Source: Parasponia andersonii
Taxonomy: Eukaryota; Streptophyta; Magnoliopsida; Rosales; Cannabaceae
NCBI GenBank assembly: GCA_002914805.1
Contig: JXTB01000580.1
Span: 127,768-191,767, forward strand
Reading direction: 5' to 3'
Length of the DNA stretch: 64,000 nt
A program made the translations under genes and the position numbers. This document shows positions 11,911-26,800 of the stretch, one piece after another (position 1 is the first letter of the stretch; each line of letters begins with the position of its first letter). The notes beneath the pieces are model-generated. The model saw only the letters and a list, made by a program, of their open reading frames with translations, had not been told where the DNA came from and did not search any database.

Positions 11911-13552
11911 CTTTCTCATATGGATATTTTGCCACGTAAATATATTCAATCTATACGCAAAAGGAAACTGTAATATCGAAATAGAAAATATGTCTATTCT
12001 TATGTGCATCAACTATTATGATATGATGCCCAAGATTCTCACATGCATAAAAAGTCAATAATAAACATGTTCATATTGCATAATAGACATATTAAGTAAC
12101 TATTATTGATTTATGGTACATTGCTCATTTCTTATTGGTAAATGAGTTCGACCTATATTGTTAGACTAATGTTTGTCGGAAGTACTCATATGTAGTGCAA
12201 AAGCATAATACTCTCGGAAAGAGAGAGCTTGGTGTGTGAAAGGAACAAAGAATATAATCATAAATATAATACAATGTGCATATGCATGAAAATCATGTTT
12301 GTTGATAATTTGGTCAAATACTAATTTCGGTAAAATACATTTTTTTACACATTTCAGGGCCAAATTCACAATGCGTTTAACAAGTCAAATAGCTTTTATT
12401 TAATATCTAAAACTTACTTCTAGTATTTTTCAAAATGTTAGTTCTAGGTAAGCATGAGATGGCATTCACTGTACCAAATTATATTTTATTGCACTAAGCT
12501 AGCTTAGATTCAGCTTAATCGCGTAACGTAATTTTTGTGCATTATAATGATTAGGTATGTATACTTTGTTTCATTATTAATTGGAGTCTAATTGACTTAT
12601 TTTTATGTTTAATGATTGGTTATGGAGTTAAGTTCTACCAGATTACAATAAGGTTGGTCATATCGAGTCATAAGCCAAAGTTTGACTAGATTTCATTATC
12701 TAAGCTAGATTTGACTATTTTAGTCTACATTTGAGTGTATGGGAATTGCCAGTAATATGGTGAGTAAGTCAAAAGTATTATAAAGCTTGACATATGGAAA
12801 GTTAGATGCAAAATACTAAAAATAACTCTCAGAATTTAAGTTATACATTTTCTTAGTCATTAAGTATTTCTTTTGGACCAAATCTAGTCATTTTCTTTTT
12901 CTTTCTCTCTAGCCATGACTTGAACTACTCCAACTACTATTTAGACTTCTCTCAACCCCTTTTAGCTATATCCAAGAGTTTCTAAGTGATAGAACTCAAG
13001 TTGGAGCTCTAGAAAACAAGAAAGGTCCAAATTAGTCAAGGTGAGTCTACTAGTTCTTTAATATAGTTTTCTAATTGAAATTTTCCACTTACTACAACTT
13101 AAATAGGATTCTTCTCAGGTCCTCTTGAGTCCTATATTTTATTTTTAAGCCTTAGAAATTTGTTGGGTGGATGTAAGAATTAATAACTTTAGCAAGAGCC
13201 TAAACTAGTCAAGGTAAGCTCTATATAGAGTTTTGAATTTATAGTTAATTTCTTTTATTTCAGCTCTAAAACCACGACCCTTATATGAGTAATGAAGGCC
13301 TTAGGAACCTAATATATTGTTGTAGACATATAATTTAAGTGATGAATTAAAATTGCACCTAAAGTTCTAAGTTTGCTATTTATGGATTTAAGCATTTTTA
13401 TGTGTAATAGATTAAGTTTCTTATATTTAAATTTGATTTCCTAAACTTAGAGTGTATATTATATTGATCCTATTATATATTATACTCATTTGGTGGCTAG
13501 TTATAATGATATGTAGTAAAAGTAGTTTTAAACTTTGTTCAAAAAAGAATTT

Positions 13553-15076
13553 TATTGAGAAATTAAGGTTTCAATCTTCCTCACTTTTATTTTGAAGATA
13601 ACAAACATTTGATTTAATACTAATGATTTAACTTGAGTGCGTAGTAAAATGGTATTAAAGTTCTACCTCAAGTTAATCAAAGAATGAAGCTTGAAGATTG
13701 ATGCATATAGACATATTAGAATCAAGCTTGAAGATGAATAATCAAGATATAAGATCGTGTCTAGATAGAGTATATTCATACTTAGTCTTATATTTGATTT
13801 AGTTCATTGCACATAATTTCTCTTTGCATTGGCTCATACTTTCAAAACAATTCTTCAAAATCTTTCAAATGAATTTTCAAAAAAATCTTCAAAGAATTAG
13901 CTAAACTTTAAATCCACTAATTCTTAATTGTTTAAAAATAAATATCATTTCGAATCTAGCCTAAATATTCTCAAAAGTATTTTTTTTTAATGTTTAAAAT
14001 GATTTGAAGAAAGTTTTAAGAATGACCAAAAATTAGTTCAAAGAAACAAAAAATTTGGTTTCTGACTAATTTTGGTCGACCAGGCTTGGTTGACCAAAAT
14101 AAAGGCCAAAAATGGCTGTTAGTACTAAATTGGCATATTGGACTCCAATGACTAGTTTTTTAGTCGATCAAAATTTTGACAGCAAGATACAAACGGTCGA
14201 AAACGACTAGTTTTTGAAGATGCTTTTTAATAGAGCCAAGTTTGATGACTTAGAGCAAGAGACTATGAACCTACATTGATACCCAATTAGTTTCTAAGTG
14301 CAAAAAGCTCTCTTTTACTCTACTTTAACTTTTAAATCTATTTGAGTCATTCCTAAAGCATCATTTGTGCATTGTTCTTAAATCTCCTAAGCCAAAATTG
14401 TATTAATTAATTTGTAAGGAGAATTTGTCAGTGAGTGTTCACTCTTGTTTATTGAAAAACTATTAAGTATGAGGTGAGGTTACCATCAGATTCATAAACA
14501 ACCCGATTTAGGCGAGGTTACCACCAGAGTCATAAACAACCCGTGAGTTGGTGAGATTAGCACTATTGTCTACACAATCTGTATAGGTGAGATTATCACT
14601 GGAGTCAACACAATTCAAGGTTAGGCGTAATAGAGCTAGAGTCAAGACTATTGCAAAGGCTAGGGTATGCCTAAGAAGAATTCACTCTATTTCTAAAAGG
14701 GTCAGTCAAGCCCATAATCTTGATCCGATAGTGGAAAGCTCAAAGTAAGTTGTCGATGGTCGGAGATGTAGGCAAACTGTGGTATTTGTCGAATCTCGTA
14801 AAAACCGAGTTTGCACTTTCTCTATCCCTACACTCTTTACTTTATTGCAAGCTATTTAATTAAGTGTTTGATATTTAGTGTACTTAATATACTTGCTATT
14901 ATTGCTATATATTTGGCATTATTGTTAATTTAGCTAAAAAATTTCAAAATAGTGGTCTATGGTTTTGAATAGTTGAAAAGTTTCTTAAAATGTTTTAAAA
15001 CTCAATTAACCTCCCCTCTTGGATTGTCAATATTAGGCTAACAATTGTTAACAATTGGTATCAACAATAGCGAACA
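13553..15076 (+). repeat. 5' LTR of the SIRE-like Copia element
   Basis: Starts TATTGAGAAATTAAGG and ends AGCGAACA directly before the primer site. It includes a self-complementary phrase around 14071-14100, TTTTGGTCGACC paired with GGTTGACCAAAA. The start may be off by a few bases. Confidence 0.85.
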
Positions 15077-15126
15077 ATTGGTATTAGAGTTTGGTGCTCA
15101 ATTTTAAAAGACTTAACCGTCTTGAG

Positions 15127-16536
15127 ATGGCGAACCTAAACAATTTTCAAAACTTTTCATATGAGAGGTATTCAACTACTAGACTACCATTTTTTAATGG
15201 AACTAATTTTAATTATTAGAAAAATAGGATGCTTAAATATCTACAATCTTTAGATTTTTATTTATAGCATATTGTTACTAAAGGTCCATTTGTTTTTAAG
15301 AAAAATGTTGATGATAAATTTGTTGATAAAGAAATTGATAAATATGATGTAAATGATAAAATTACATTTTCAAAAAATGGTAGAGCTATGCATATTTTGA
15401 TTTGTGGTATGGATAGAGATATATTTAATAATGTTGAAAATGCCATAAATGCTCATGAAATATGGAATATATTTGAAGTGTCATATCAAGGCACAAATTC
15501 TATGAAAGAGACGAAAATCAATATTCTTACATGCTAATATGAATTATTCAAGATGTATAAAGATGAGACTATTGCTCAAATATTTACTAGATTCACTATT
15601 ATTATTAACTCTCTTAATACTCTTGGAAAATCGTTCTCTAACATAGATTTAGTGAATAAAGTGCTTAGGAGTCTTCCTAAAGTGTATCTAAGCAAAGTGG
15701 TGGCAATTCAAGAAGCTAGAGATCTCACCAAACTTCCTCTAGAAGAACTCATGGGTTCGTTCATGGCACATGAGATCTTGATGAAAGAAAGCAATGAAGG
15801 AGATCAAGAAGACAATATGTGCTTCATGGCAATAGAAAATGAGATAAGTTCACTTGAACCTAAAAGTAAATTTCATGATGTTAGTGATACTAGTAGTGAG
15901 TTTAGTGATAGTGATTGTGATTTGTCATATGAAAACTTGTTAAGCGATTTCAATGATTTACACAAAAATTATGAAAAAGCTCATTTTCAAGAACAATGCT
16001 ATCAAAAAGGAAATTCTTAGTTTGTCAAAAATAGTTAAAGAGTTTACTAAAGGAAAAAAAGTGAAATGCCTTGTAGTACTTATGATATTTTGTCAAAAGA
16101 AAACGCTTCCTTAAATGACAAGATTTTTGACTTGACCAATATTGTCCACAAGTTCATCAATAGAAAGAAAAATTTTGATTTAATGCTTAGTAGACAAAAA
16201 TATATTTTTGACAAAGGAGGTATTGGGTATAAATCTTCTATAAAACAAAAATACCTCAAGAACTATTTTGTAAAAGCTAGTACAAGTGACACAAAGCACA
16301 CTTGCACTTATTGCAATCAAGATGAACATACTAGTTTTTCATACTTTGTAAAGAAAAATGCATATTTTAGTGAAAAACTAGCTTGGGTACCAAAGAGTTC
16401 AAAGACTAACGACCCAAAGTTATGTGGGTACCAAAATCAAAATTTGAATTTTTGTTATAGGTACAATCAAGAAAGTGGGCGCTTCAAGAACTTGACCAAT
16501 GACTTCACCAAGCTCTCAACTTTCACAAAGAAATGA
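15127..16536 (+). pseudogene. Copia gag region (fossil)
   Basis: Gag-like protein segments of the UBN2/DUF4219 type seen in SIRE elements: MANLNNFQNF at the start, a charged helical middle (15553-16020), and a CTYCNQDEH zinc-knuckle-like stretch near 16303. Part of the retrotransposon and not a host gene. Broken. Confidence 0.7.
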
Positions 16537-19096
16537 TGGTAGATATTTCATTTTTAGAGACAATACAAAAAGTAAGATTATTGGCATAAGTAATATCAGT
16601 AACAATTTTTAGCCCATATTTAAAAATGTCTTGCAAGAAATATATTATCCTTAATTCTTGTCAATCATTTGATTAGGTTTTTAAAGTTTGTTTTATTCTT
16701 TCAAATATTCAATTTGAAATTTTGAACAAATGAGAGTATATCTTTTGATTAAAAAAATTATTTATTGCTTTTGGTATTTAAGATTTGGACATGCTAGTAT
16801 GGTTATATTTTCAAAATTTTAGTAAAAGAATCTTGTTATAGCTTACCTAGTCTAATTTTTTTTGAAATGACAAGATTTGTAAAGCATGTCACTTTAGAAA
16901 TTATGTTAATTATTTTTTTGAAAAATATTATGCTTTTGAGTTCATTGATAATGTTTCAAAAAGATTTACATGATTTTCTTTATTGGTTTCAAAATGGCCT
17001 TGATTATGTCGAATGCAAATGTTTTACTAAAATACATTTAGGCCAAAATCGTCAACGTTATTTGTTATGTTTTAAATCGTGTGTTGATTAAACTTATTTT
17101 AAATAAAATACTATTATGAGTTTTAAAATAATCAAAAGCCCAATATTGGATATTTTTAGAGTTTTTCGATACAACTACTTTTTTTTAAACACCAAAGGCA
17201 ATTTGAAATTTTGGATTCAAAATCTAATATTGGAGCTTTTCCTAGTTACTTTACTACTACTTATGCATAAAGAGAGTTTTTCAATAAAAGAAATAAGTAG
17301 TAGATATATCTATACATGTGACATTTGATGAAACTAACGATTCCTTCAAGAAGAAAAACACAGATGATGTTGTTATAGGTATGGTAATATGCTTGAATGA
17401 TTGGATCCTAACGAAAAATTAAAGATGATGATTGAGTCCAATTTCAACACAAAAAAGATGAAGAGCATTTGGAAGGATGGTATAGATGATTTTATTTGAT
17501 TTATAAACTGCTCATATATGATTCAAATTGCTTACACAATGTATAATACTTAAACTCTTATATTTGTGCAGGTGCTTGATAGTTTTTACATGACAAATAC
17601 TATGCATAATTAATTGAATTATTTTATCTATATTGGTATTGTATTTGAACTCAAAATAATGCATTACTTGAATTCATTGTTTACACTTTGTAACTTTATC
17701 ATTTTGCATTTTTACGCATGATTTTTTTTATGGGAACATTTTTTTTTTATGAATCTCACATATGAGATTCTCATTAGCTTTCAAAACATGCTTTGTTATG
17801 TTTTATCTTTTTTAAATATCTATTTCTTATGGTTGTTTAAATTTAGATAACATATCATGTTTAGATTGGATAATTATTATTAGTTACTTATTCATATTTT
17901 TACTTTACATCTGTTAATTGGTATCAATCTTATCTTTTATGTATACGCAACTTTTTAATGAAATCAAAAGGAGAAGAAGAATGTGTTTTTGATTTAAATT
18001 ATTTCAATTCGTATCAAGTTGGTCATTTTATCTTTCATTAATTACTTTAATTGGTATCAACTTGGTATAGTTTTTCAAAATATAATTGGTATCTATTGGT
18101 ATAGTTTTAATTAGCATAAAACTTGGTTATTATATTTCTTCAAATATAATTGGTAATTGTTTTCAAAAATAATTGGTATCCATAATTGATGCCTCTCATA
18201 TATGATTGATCTTTTTTTACTTTGACTATTGATATTTTGATCATGATTCATATATTGAGGGGGAGTATATTTATAATTTGCTTGTGCTAAATTCGTCATT
18301 ATCATTTTTCTATGAATTTTATGGTCTCTATAATTTGATAAAAATGAAGGAAAGGAAATTCTTTCACTTCTGTGCTTGAATGATTTTAATTTCTCCTCTA
18401 TGCTTTGTGATGATTATACTTAGAGAAATATATTGTCAACAAGTGAAATATTTAAAGCTTTCGTGATTCTTTGCATATAATATGCTATACTTCTCATACT
18501 CTTTGGCATCACATTATTATTCAATCTTATGTTTGACATTGTTATTCTTATTTTGAAGATTGTTCAATCCTAGCTTCCTCTATATCTCCTTAATGCTTAA
18601 CTTGTCATATTATTTTTTACATGGAGAGAAAATTGTTTGAGTATTACTCTTTTATATACTTTTGTCATGAATTCAAATAGAGAAAGTAGTATAGTGAATT
18701 CATAAAGAGAAAATCTTATTTTAAAGATAAAATATTTTTTTTATGCAATATCTAGTTTGATATTTGTCTCTATCATTTTAATGATGTCAAAAGAGGGAGA
18801 ATAATATTGATTTATGAATATGAAGAGAAAAGATTCATTTATGAGTGTGCATAGTTTAAGTGAGAGAACTTTGTTTAGCATATATTTCTAATTTTCTCAC
18901 AATATTCTTATGATGCTTAATTGAGTTAAAAAGGGGGAGCAAATCCCTTTAACTTTCTCAAGTATATTTTGAGATGGAGCTTAAAATATGATAAGGAATA
19001 AGATAAACTTGCCAAATTTCATACTTTAATATCCCTATTGTATATTTTCTTTTTATCTCATAAATCAATGTTTGTCATCATTAAAAAGAGAGAGAT

Positions 19097-20615
19097 TATT
19101 GAGAAATTAAGATTTCAATCTTACTCACTTTTATTTTGAAGATAACAAACATTTGGTTTAGTACTTATGATTTAACTTGAGTGTGTAGTGAAATGGTATT
19201 AAAGTTCTACCTCAAGTTAATCAAGGAATCAAGCTTGAAGATGGATGCATATGGACATATTAGAATAAAGCTTGAAGATGAACAATCAAATTACAAGATC
19301 ATGTCTAGATAGAGTATATTCATACTTAGTCTTATATTTGATTTAGTTTATTGCACATAAATTCTCTTTGTATCGATTCATACTTTCAAAAGAATTCTTA
19401 AAAATCTTTCAAATGAATTTTCAAACAAATATTCAAAGAATTAGCTAAACTTTAAATCCACTAATTCTTAATTATTTGAAAATAAATATCGTTTCTAATC
19501 TAGTCCAAATATTCTCAAAAATACATTTCTTTAATGTTAAAAATGATTTGAAGAAAGTTTTAAGAACGACCAAAAGTTAGTTCAAAGAAACAAAAAAATT
19601 GGTTTTTGACTAATTTTGGTCGACCAGGCTTGGTCGACCAAAATAAAGGCCAAAAATGGCCGTTGGAGCTGACTGGTGTATCAGACTCTAACGGCTAGTT
19701 TTTTGGTCGAAAAAAATTATTTCTGATCGACCAAAATTTTGGCAGTAAGATACCAACAGTCGAAAACACTATTTTTTGAAGATGCCTTTAAATAGAGCCA
19801 AATTTGATGACTTAAAACAAGAGAATATGAACCTATATTGATACTCAATCAATTTCTAAGTGCAAAAAGCTACCTTTTACTCTACTTTAACTTTCAAATC
19901 TATTTGAGCCATTCCTAGAGCATCATTTGTGTATTGTTCTTAAATTTCCTAAGCCAAAATTATATTAATTACTTTTTAAGGAGAATTTGTGAGTGAGTGT
20001 TTACTCTTATTTATTGAAAAACCATTGAGTGTGAAGTGAGGTTGCCACCGGATTCATAAATAATCTGATTTAGGTGAGGTTGCCACCAGAGTCATAAACA
20101 ACCCGTGAGTTGGTAAGATTAACACTATTGTCTAAACAATCCGTATAGGTGAGGTTGTTACGGGAGTCGAAATAGTCCGAGGTTAGGCATGATAGAGCCA
20201 GAGTCAAGACTATTGTAAAGGTTAGAGTATGCCTAAGAAGAATTCACTCCGTTTGTAAAAGGGTTAGTCAAGCTTATAATCTTGATCCGATAGTGGAAAG
20301 CGCAAAACAAGTTACCGAGGGCCAGGGATATAGGCAAACCGTCGTGTTTGTCGAACCTCGTAAAAATCGAGTTTGCACTTTCTCTATCCCTACACTCTTT
20401 ACTTTATTGCAAGCTATTTTATTAAGTGTTTGATATTTAGTATACTTAATATACTTGCTATTATTGCTATATGTATGGCATTATTGTTGATTTAGCTAAA
20501 AAGTTTCAAAATAGTGGTCTATGATTTTGAATAGTTGAAAAGTTTCTTAAAATGTTTTAAAACCCAATTCACCGCCCCTCTTGGGTTATCAATCTTGGGC
20601 TTACAATAGCTAACA
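19097..20615 (+). repeat. 3' LTR of the SIRE-like Copia element
   Basis: A diverged copy of 13553-15076, preceded by the purine tract and ending GCTAACA. The same self-complementary GGTCGACC/GGTCGACC phrase is present near 19618-19640. Confidence 0.85.
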
Positions 20616-21312
20616 AATTCAAGTGCATTTAGGTTGTTCTAAATAATCCTCTTTGATTTGTATATTAGAATCTGCTTGTCAATTTTTATTGTAGGTCTTA
20701 AATTATGATTTAAAAGATATGAGAATATCCTAAAAATAGGGAAGGTGCTATTCAAATATTTTTAAAACTAAATGATACCATTTAGAAACAAATGGACTAG
20801 TTTTTATGAAATTATGTATCATTTTCGATCATTTTTGTACTAAGGAACTAGCATTCATATTTTGATAATTTTGATCAGTTTTCAATGCTAGTTATTGGCA
20901 ACAACATATTTCGAATGACTTATATGCTTTTGGGTCATTTTGTAATTAAGTTTTCCAATCTTTGCGAAAGTTATGATTTCAATTTTATGATCATTTTTCT
21001 TTAAGCATTTTACTTTATAGTGATCATTTTAGTAATGAAATTCGTATCAAGTCTTCTGCATACCTTGCCACAGAGGATACTGACTATTTTCACTGTCTTC
21101 CTTATCAAACACAAGGTAAGTAAAAATTTATTTTAATTACATCACAAGAACAACAATAAATAAAAGATGTTTTTCTATATGTTTATGTGTATTATAGCAA
21201 TATGTATAATTCCTATAGTTTATGTAAGTTCATGAAAGACATAAGCATGATATAATCTTTCAAGCATGATTTTCCAAGAAATAAAGTTTTCCATATATTG
21301 GATTAAAAGTAA

Positions 21313-22791
21313 TGTCTACAGTCAAAATATACTAACGGCTATCGCAGTATATAGATTAAGGTGTCGATCCTACAGAGAAGTAAATCAACAATAAAAAGGT
21401 AATGAAAAATGAAAAAAAATGAAAATGAAAATTAACTGAATAATAAATTGATGTAATAATCACAGAAATAATAAGTGAAAATACCAACATGAGAAAATAA
21501 GGCTTTAAGATTCACGAAATTATTTGTTTAGTTGTTACCAACTTTGATTCGTATTTACTAGAAAATATAGCACTTAAGAATAAATATTAATCTAAAGTAT
21601 TCAATATAAGAAATTATTTCAATTAACACCAAAAATAATTTATCTTGTTAGTTATCTAAGATCGACAATATATCACAAGGACAATATTGCAGTAAAAGAT
21701 CAACTAATAAAACAAATATAATTATAATTTAGTTTAAATCACCACATAAAGAAAACATGACTAAATTTATATGAGAAACTTGAAAATAAAAAATATTGAA
21801 GAATTTAACAAATCAAATTTATAAGTGTTTAAACTCTCTCAAAAATCAAAGATAAAAACTAAAAAACTACACAATTAAGATCATCTCTCTAGCCTATCTA
21901 AAAACTAGCCTAATCTCGCACTCATCTCATATTCCTTCTTTGGAAAAAATTGATTTTTCTCCCTCAAAATTAGGGTCTTTTTTCCCCCCTCATATTTTAG
22001 CTATTTATAGTTGAGTTTAGATTGTTGTGCAACTCTCTACGTTTCTAAAAGAGCAATCTGATTGGTCATATGATGTGTCAAACTCCCACAATTTTTTTTC
22101 TTCTCTTTATTCACGTTTTTTGAGCCATGGGAGATAATTGGGTGTAGTGGAAACAAATGAACTCAGCACTTAAATCATATGTGATTGACTGAACGAAAAG
22201 GTCAAGTCAACAAGATGACATGGCACATATTAAATGGCTGAAATACTAATTTTGCGAGACGCGAGAAACAGCTGATTCAGCATGGCTTGGTAGCACCTAT
22301 AGCACGCGGGGCTTGTGTGTTCTCTGCCTCTCACTCGCCTGAGCCACCGCATATGCTGCACACGCTGGCCCAGTGCCTTGGATGGTTGAAACGGACGGCT
22401 GAAATTGTGCCTGCACTTTGCTCTTCCACTCGCGGGTCTGGGCTTCATGTTTTTCCTTTTTTTTTTTCCTTTTTCATTTAATCTAAATCAAAATAAATTA
22501 AAACTAAATCATATTAAAATAAAATAAACAAATCATACTCTAAATAATATTAAAATAAAATAAACAAATCATTCTCTAAATAAATTAATTCTAAATTTAA
22601 TTAAATAAAACCAAATTATCCTAAACTAAACTAAACTAACTAAATTAAATTAAATAACTAAATCTAATAAAATAAAATAAAATTATATCTAAATACTATA
22701 AAACAACCTAAATTAAACTAAATTTACACAAAAACACACAAAAATATATAAGAAAAAGAACAAAAATAACTCTATTTTCATCGAGTTATCA
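21313..22791 (-). mobile_element. Minus-strand solo LTR
   Basis: On the minus strand it starts TGATAACTCGATGAAAATAG and ends ...GACTGTAGACA, 1479 bp. It is flanked by AGTAA (21308-21312) and AGTAG (22792-22796), a 4-of-5 match. The minus-strand start and a GTAGGATCGACACC phrase near 21362-21375 resemble sequences common in plant Gypsy elements of the Tat/Athila side, but I hold the family as open. It lies inside the older LTR. A GC-rich island at 22250-22450 stands out from its AT-rich ends. No coding parts are supported. Confidence 0.6.
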
Positions 22792-23203
22792 AGTAGTACC
22801 ATTGTATAGATTTTACGAGATATATTTTAAGTATATGTTTTAGTCCGTCTGTACTGGATAGGTATGGTTTGCACAGACATCATTCACATAGAAGTGGACA
22901 CGGCCTACCAACTACCAAGACTGAACAATTATATTATGAAATATATGGGATGCATTATCTAGTCAATCTACATTAGGTTGGTATGGTTCGCATTGGCCAT
23001 GTGTTTCCTTCCAGCATAGGTCGGCACTACCTATTGACTACTATAACTTTATAGTATACTCAAGAGCTCTATAAAGAAATATTTTTGAAGTAAAGTGCAT
23101 CAAAATAAAGAGATATGAAAGAAAAAGTACAATAAAAATTTGAATAAAGTTTATGCATGAAACACGTTTACTAGCATGCATGATCTATACTTACTAAGCA
23201 TTA

Positions 23204-23849
23204 TGTTATGCCCCTCTCATTTAACTACCAAAAATCCAAATATTGTTGTTTATGGCTCTAAGGTCCTCTATATATAATGCTCACCCAAAAGGATAGAGGA
23301 ACGCCCTAGAGCATGGTGGACACTTCTAGAATGATTAAGAAAGGTCTTGGCCATCTCTAGATAGCGCAATTAAGTCCTGGACGGCTCTAGATAAGACTAG
23401 ATTGTGCTAGATGAGTTAGACAGTCCTAGAAGTTCCTAGAATAACATGGAAGAGTCAAGATGGTGGGTAAACCTCCTATAAAGATCTAGGTCATGCTTGT
23501 TCTAGATTTCTCTATGTAAATATCTTTATAGATATTACCACTTTATTTGAGAATATTCTAGACCCTTTGTAAGATCATGCCACTTGGCACGATCATAACC
23601 CTTAGTTAGTTTAGGCTTTGCCTATATAAAGGACCCATTGGGTTCATTTGGATACAAGTCTTATTTATGAGAGTTGTAAGCATTTTAAAAGTTATACAAA
23701 GCATTCATTCACTCAAACTCTTTTATCGTTTACCACTTTATCTCACAGCTTACTCTAAGTCCATTTCTTGAGTGTTGGTAAGCCGACTTAGTACGATGGA
23801 CTATGTTAAGTGCCGCACAATTGTCTAATTTAAGACTAGGGTCATGACA
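23204..23849 (+). repeat. 5' LTR of the Reina-like Gypsy element
   Basis: Starts TGTTATGCCCC and ends GTCATGACA. It has a TATA-like CCTATATAAAGG near 23621. The stretch at about 23300-23560 is unusually rich in CTAGA and TCTAGA. Confidence 0.85.
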
Positions 23850-26800
23850 ACATAGTATCAGAGCCTTGGTTGCTCGTTATATCTTAGTAGTTTCATTGTT
23901 TATATAAAGACCATGGCTGCAACTCCTGACCCCGTTGAAGTTGGTGCTTCTGAATATGGGCATGATAAAGAGTAGAAAGGTGCTACCCATGGTAAATCGA
24001 GGGATGTAATGACTAACTTGGAGGCTAAAGTGCCCCGACTAGAGTCCAATTTGGGCACGTTGGGCGAGCAAGTAGATGATCTAGATGGCTGTTTTGACGG
24101 TTTAGAGACTGAGAATGTAGAGATCCATATCGGCATCAAAGATACAGTTGGTGGGCTAGAGGCCGACTTAAGACGCGAGATCGAGTCCCTTCATTTAGAG
24201 ATTGCCAAGGTACAAGATCTCTTCCAAAGAGAATTCACTAATGTTTTACTTAGAGTAGATGAGATAGATGTTGATCTTGTTTTGTGCAAGTGAGTAGTGG
24301 ACACATAGGTGACTACTACAATAACCATTGAGGCAAGAAAGGTCAAGATGCCTAAACCAAAGACTTTCAATGGCACTTGAAATACCCAAGAAGTTGGGAA
24401 CTTCCTATGGGGACTCGAGCAATACTTCGACACTGTTAAAATTTGTAATGTGGCATTGTATCTAACTGATACTGCCATGCTATGGTGGAGGCAGAGACAT
24501 AGGAAGATGCAATGAGGGATGTACACTATAGCTATCTTTGATGACTTCAAGAGAGAGCTAAAGAGGTAATTCTTCCCTAAGAATGCCGAAGATGAGGCAA
24601 GAAGCCATCTTCGTTGCCTCAAACAATCTGGTAGTATTAGAGACTATGTGAAAGAGTTCACCAAACTCTTGCTCAAAGTCCCTGACACTTTAGATAAAGA
24701 TACCATGTTCTTGTTCATGGATGGTCTTTATAATTGGACTAAGTTAGAGCTCAAGCGCCGTGGTGTTCAGGATTTGGCCGATGCTATTGTGGTAACCGAG
24801 AGTCTTGTTGATTACTATACCAACAAAAACCCTTCTAAGGCCAAAGACAAGAAGGATAGTGGAGTCAAGAGTGGGGGAGAGTAAATAAAAGGAGGAAAAT
24901 AGGACAAAAATAGTTTCTCTTATAAGCATAAGGACAAGGGTAAGGAGAAGAAAGATCGTGACTTCTCCAAGTCAAGAGTCAAGTGCTTTCTTTGTGATGG
25001 GCCACATTAAGCATGTGAGTGTCCTAAAAAGAAAGCTCTCAATGCCCTAATTACCTTTGAGCCAAACCAAGAAAGAGGTGCTAGAGAAGATGGTGGTGCA
25101 CGTGTTAGTTCCTTGTAACTCATCAATGCCTTGCAATCGGCCCCTAAGTCACAAGCTAAGGGCCTACTCTTTATGGATGCAACAATTAATAGCAAGGCTA
25201 CTAAAGTCTTGGTTAACACGGGTGCATCTCACAACTTCATCTCTATTGAGGAAGCTAGGCAGTTGGGCTTGTGGGTGTCCAATGGAAGAGGTTCCCTCAA
25301 GATAGTGAACTCAGTAGCACACCCCATCTGTGGGGTTGCTCATGGTATCAAGGCTAGCCTAGGTGTGTGTGCTAGCCAACTTGACCTATCACTGGTGCCA
25401 ATAGACGACTTTACAGTGGTGCTTGGTTTAGAGTTCCTTGAAGCTGTGCGGGCATTCCCCATTCTTTTTGCAAATTCTATGTGCATCATGGATGGTGAAA
25501 AAGGCTATGTGATGCCAAAAAAAAATCCACGAAAGCGGGAAACCAAATACTCTTTACACTTTAAATCAAGAAGGGCTTGAGAAGGGAAGATGAGAGTTAC
25601 TTGGCAATTCTAAAGGAGCATGATGATGAAGAGTTGAACTTCAAGGTAACATGCCCATAGAGGTGCAAGCTATCTTGGATGAAGTCCATGATGTGATGTC
25701 TGATGCCCTGCCCAAGAAACTTCTACCTAGGAGGGAGGTGGATCATGAAATTGAGCTTGAGCCAGATATGAAGCTAGCCATGATGAGTCCTTATCGAATA
25801 GCCCCTTCAGAGTTAGCAGAACTCCGGAAATAACTAAAAGAGTTACTTGATGCAGGTTTCATCAAGCTTTCCAAGGCCCCTTTTGATGGCCTAGTATTAT
25901 TTCAGAGAAAGAAAGATGTCTCACTAAGGATGTGTATTGATTACTAGGCTCTTAACAAGGTGACAATAAAGAACAAGTACCCCATCTCAATTATTACTGA
26001 CTTGTTTGATCAACTTGGGAATGCTAGATACTTCCCAAAACTTGATCTATGCTCGAGATACTACCAAGTGCGCATAGTAGAGGGAGATGAGCCCAAGGCT
26101 ACGTGCGTGACAAGGTATAGTGCATACGAGTTCTTAGTCATGCCATTTGGTCTTACCAATGCACCTGCTACCTTTTGCACCCTCATGAATAAGTTATTCC
26201 ATCCCTACTTCGATCGGTTCATGGTAGTCTATCTTGATAATACATTCATCTATAGCAAGAAAACCTAGAACATTTAAGGAAGGTGTTAGAGGTCTTGAGG
26301 GAAAACTAACTATTCATCAAGAAAGAGAAGTGCTCCTTCACCCAAGAGGAAGTGATGTTCATAGGGCAAAAGATAAAGGATGGTAAACTTATGATAGATG
26401 AAGTTAAGGTGCAAGCTATCCGAGAGTGAAAACCTCCTACTAAGGTGTCAGAGTTAAGATCTTTCCTCAGATTTGTGAACTACTCTAAGCGGTTCATTAA
26501 GTCCTACTTGGCAAGAGCAGCGCCACTTACTAACCTGCTCAAGAAGAACAAGTCTTGGGAGTGGACACTTGAGTGCCAAGTCTCATTCGAAGACTTAAAG
26601 AAGGTAGTAAGTGAAGAGCCGATCCTTAGCTTACCGACCACTCCAAGGCATATGAGCTTCACACGGATGTCTCTGACTTTGCTATTGGCAGAATACTAAT
26701 GCAACAAGGGTATCCTATTACTTATGAAAGCTGCATGCTCAATGACACCGAGAAATGTTACACGGTATAAGAAAAAGAGATGACTACTATTATCCATTGC

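Larger units (their letters stand above)
13553..20615 (+). mobile_element. SIRE/Maximus-like Copia retrotransposon fossil with both LTRs
   Basis: Two direct LTRs of about 1.52 kb enclose about 4 kb. A primer site of initiator-Met type (ATTGGTATTAGAG) lies at about 15077-15089 right after the left LTR. A purine tract (AAAAAGAGAGAGA) precedes the right LTR. AATTT at 13548-13552 and AATTC at 20616-20620 are a near-exact 5-bp duplication. The internal part holds a gag region and traces of the gag-pre-integrase segment (RFGHAS near 16785), then a long AT-rich 3' region with G-rich tracts near 18257 and 18935. It is broken, with many breaks. By eye the LTRs differ at about 8% of positions over the first 330 bases. 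That means a few million years at rates used for grasses, and more at slower woody-plant rates. Confidence 0.85.

Noticed and set aside
18111-18305. Short minus-strand frame in the Copia element's 3' region
   Set aside because: AT-rich non-coding part of the element with no domain; not an envelope-like or host gene.
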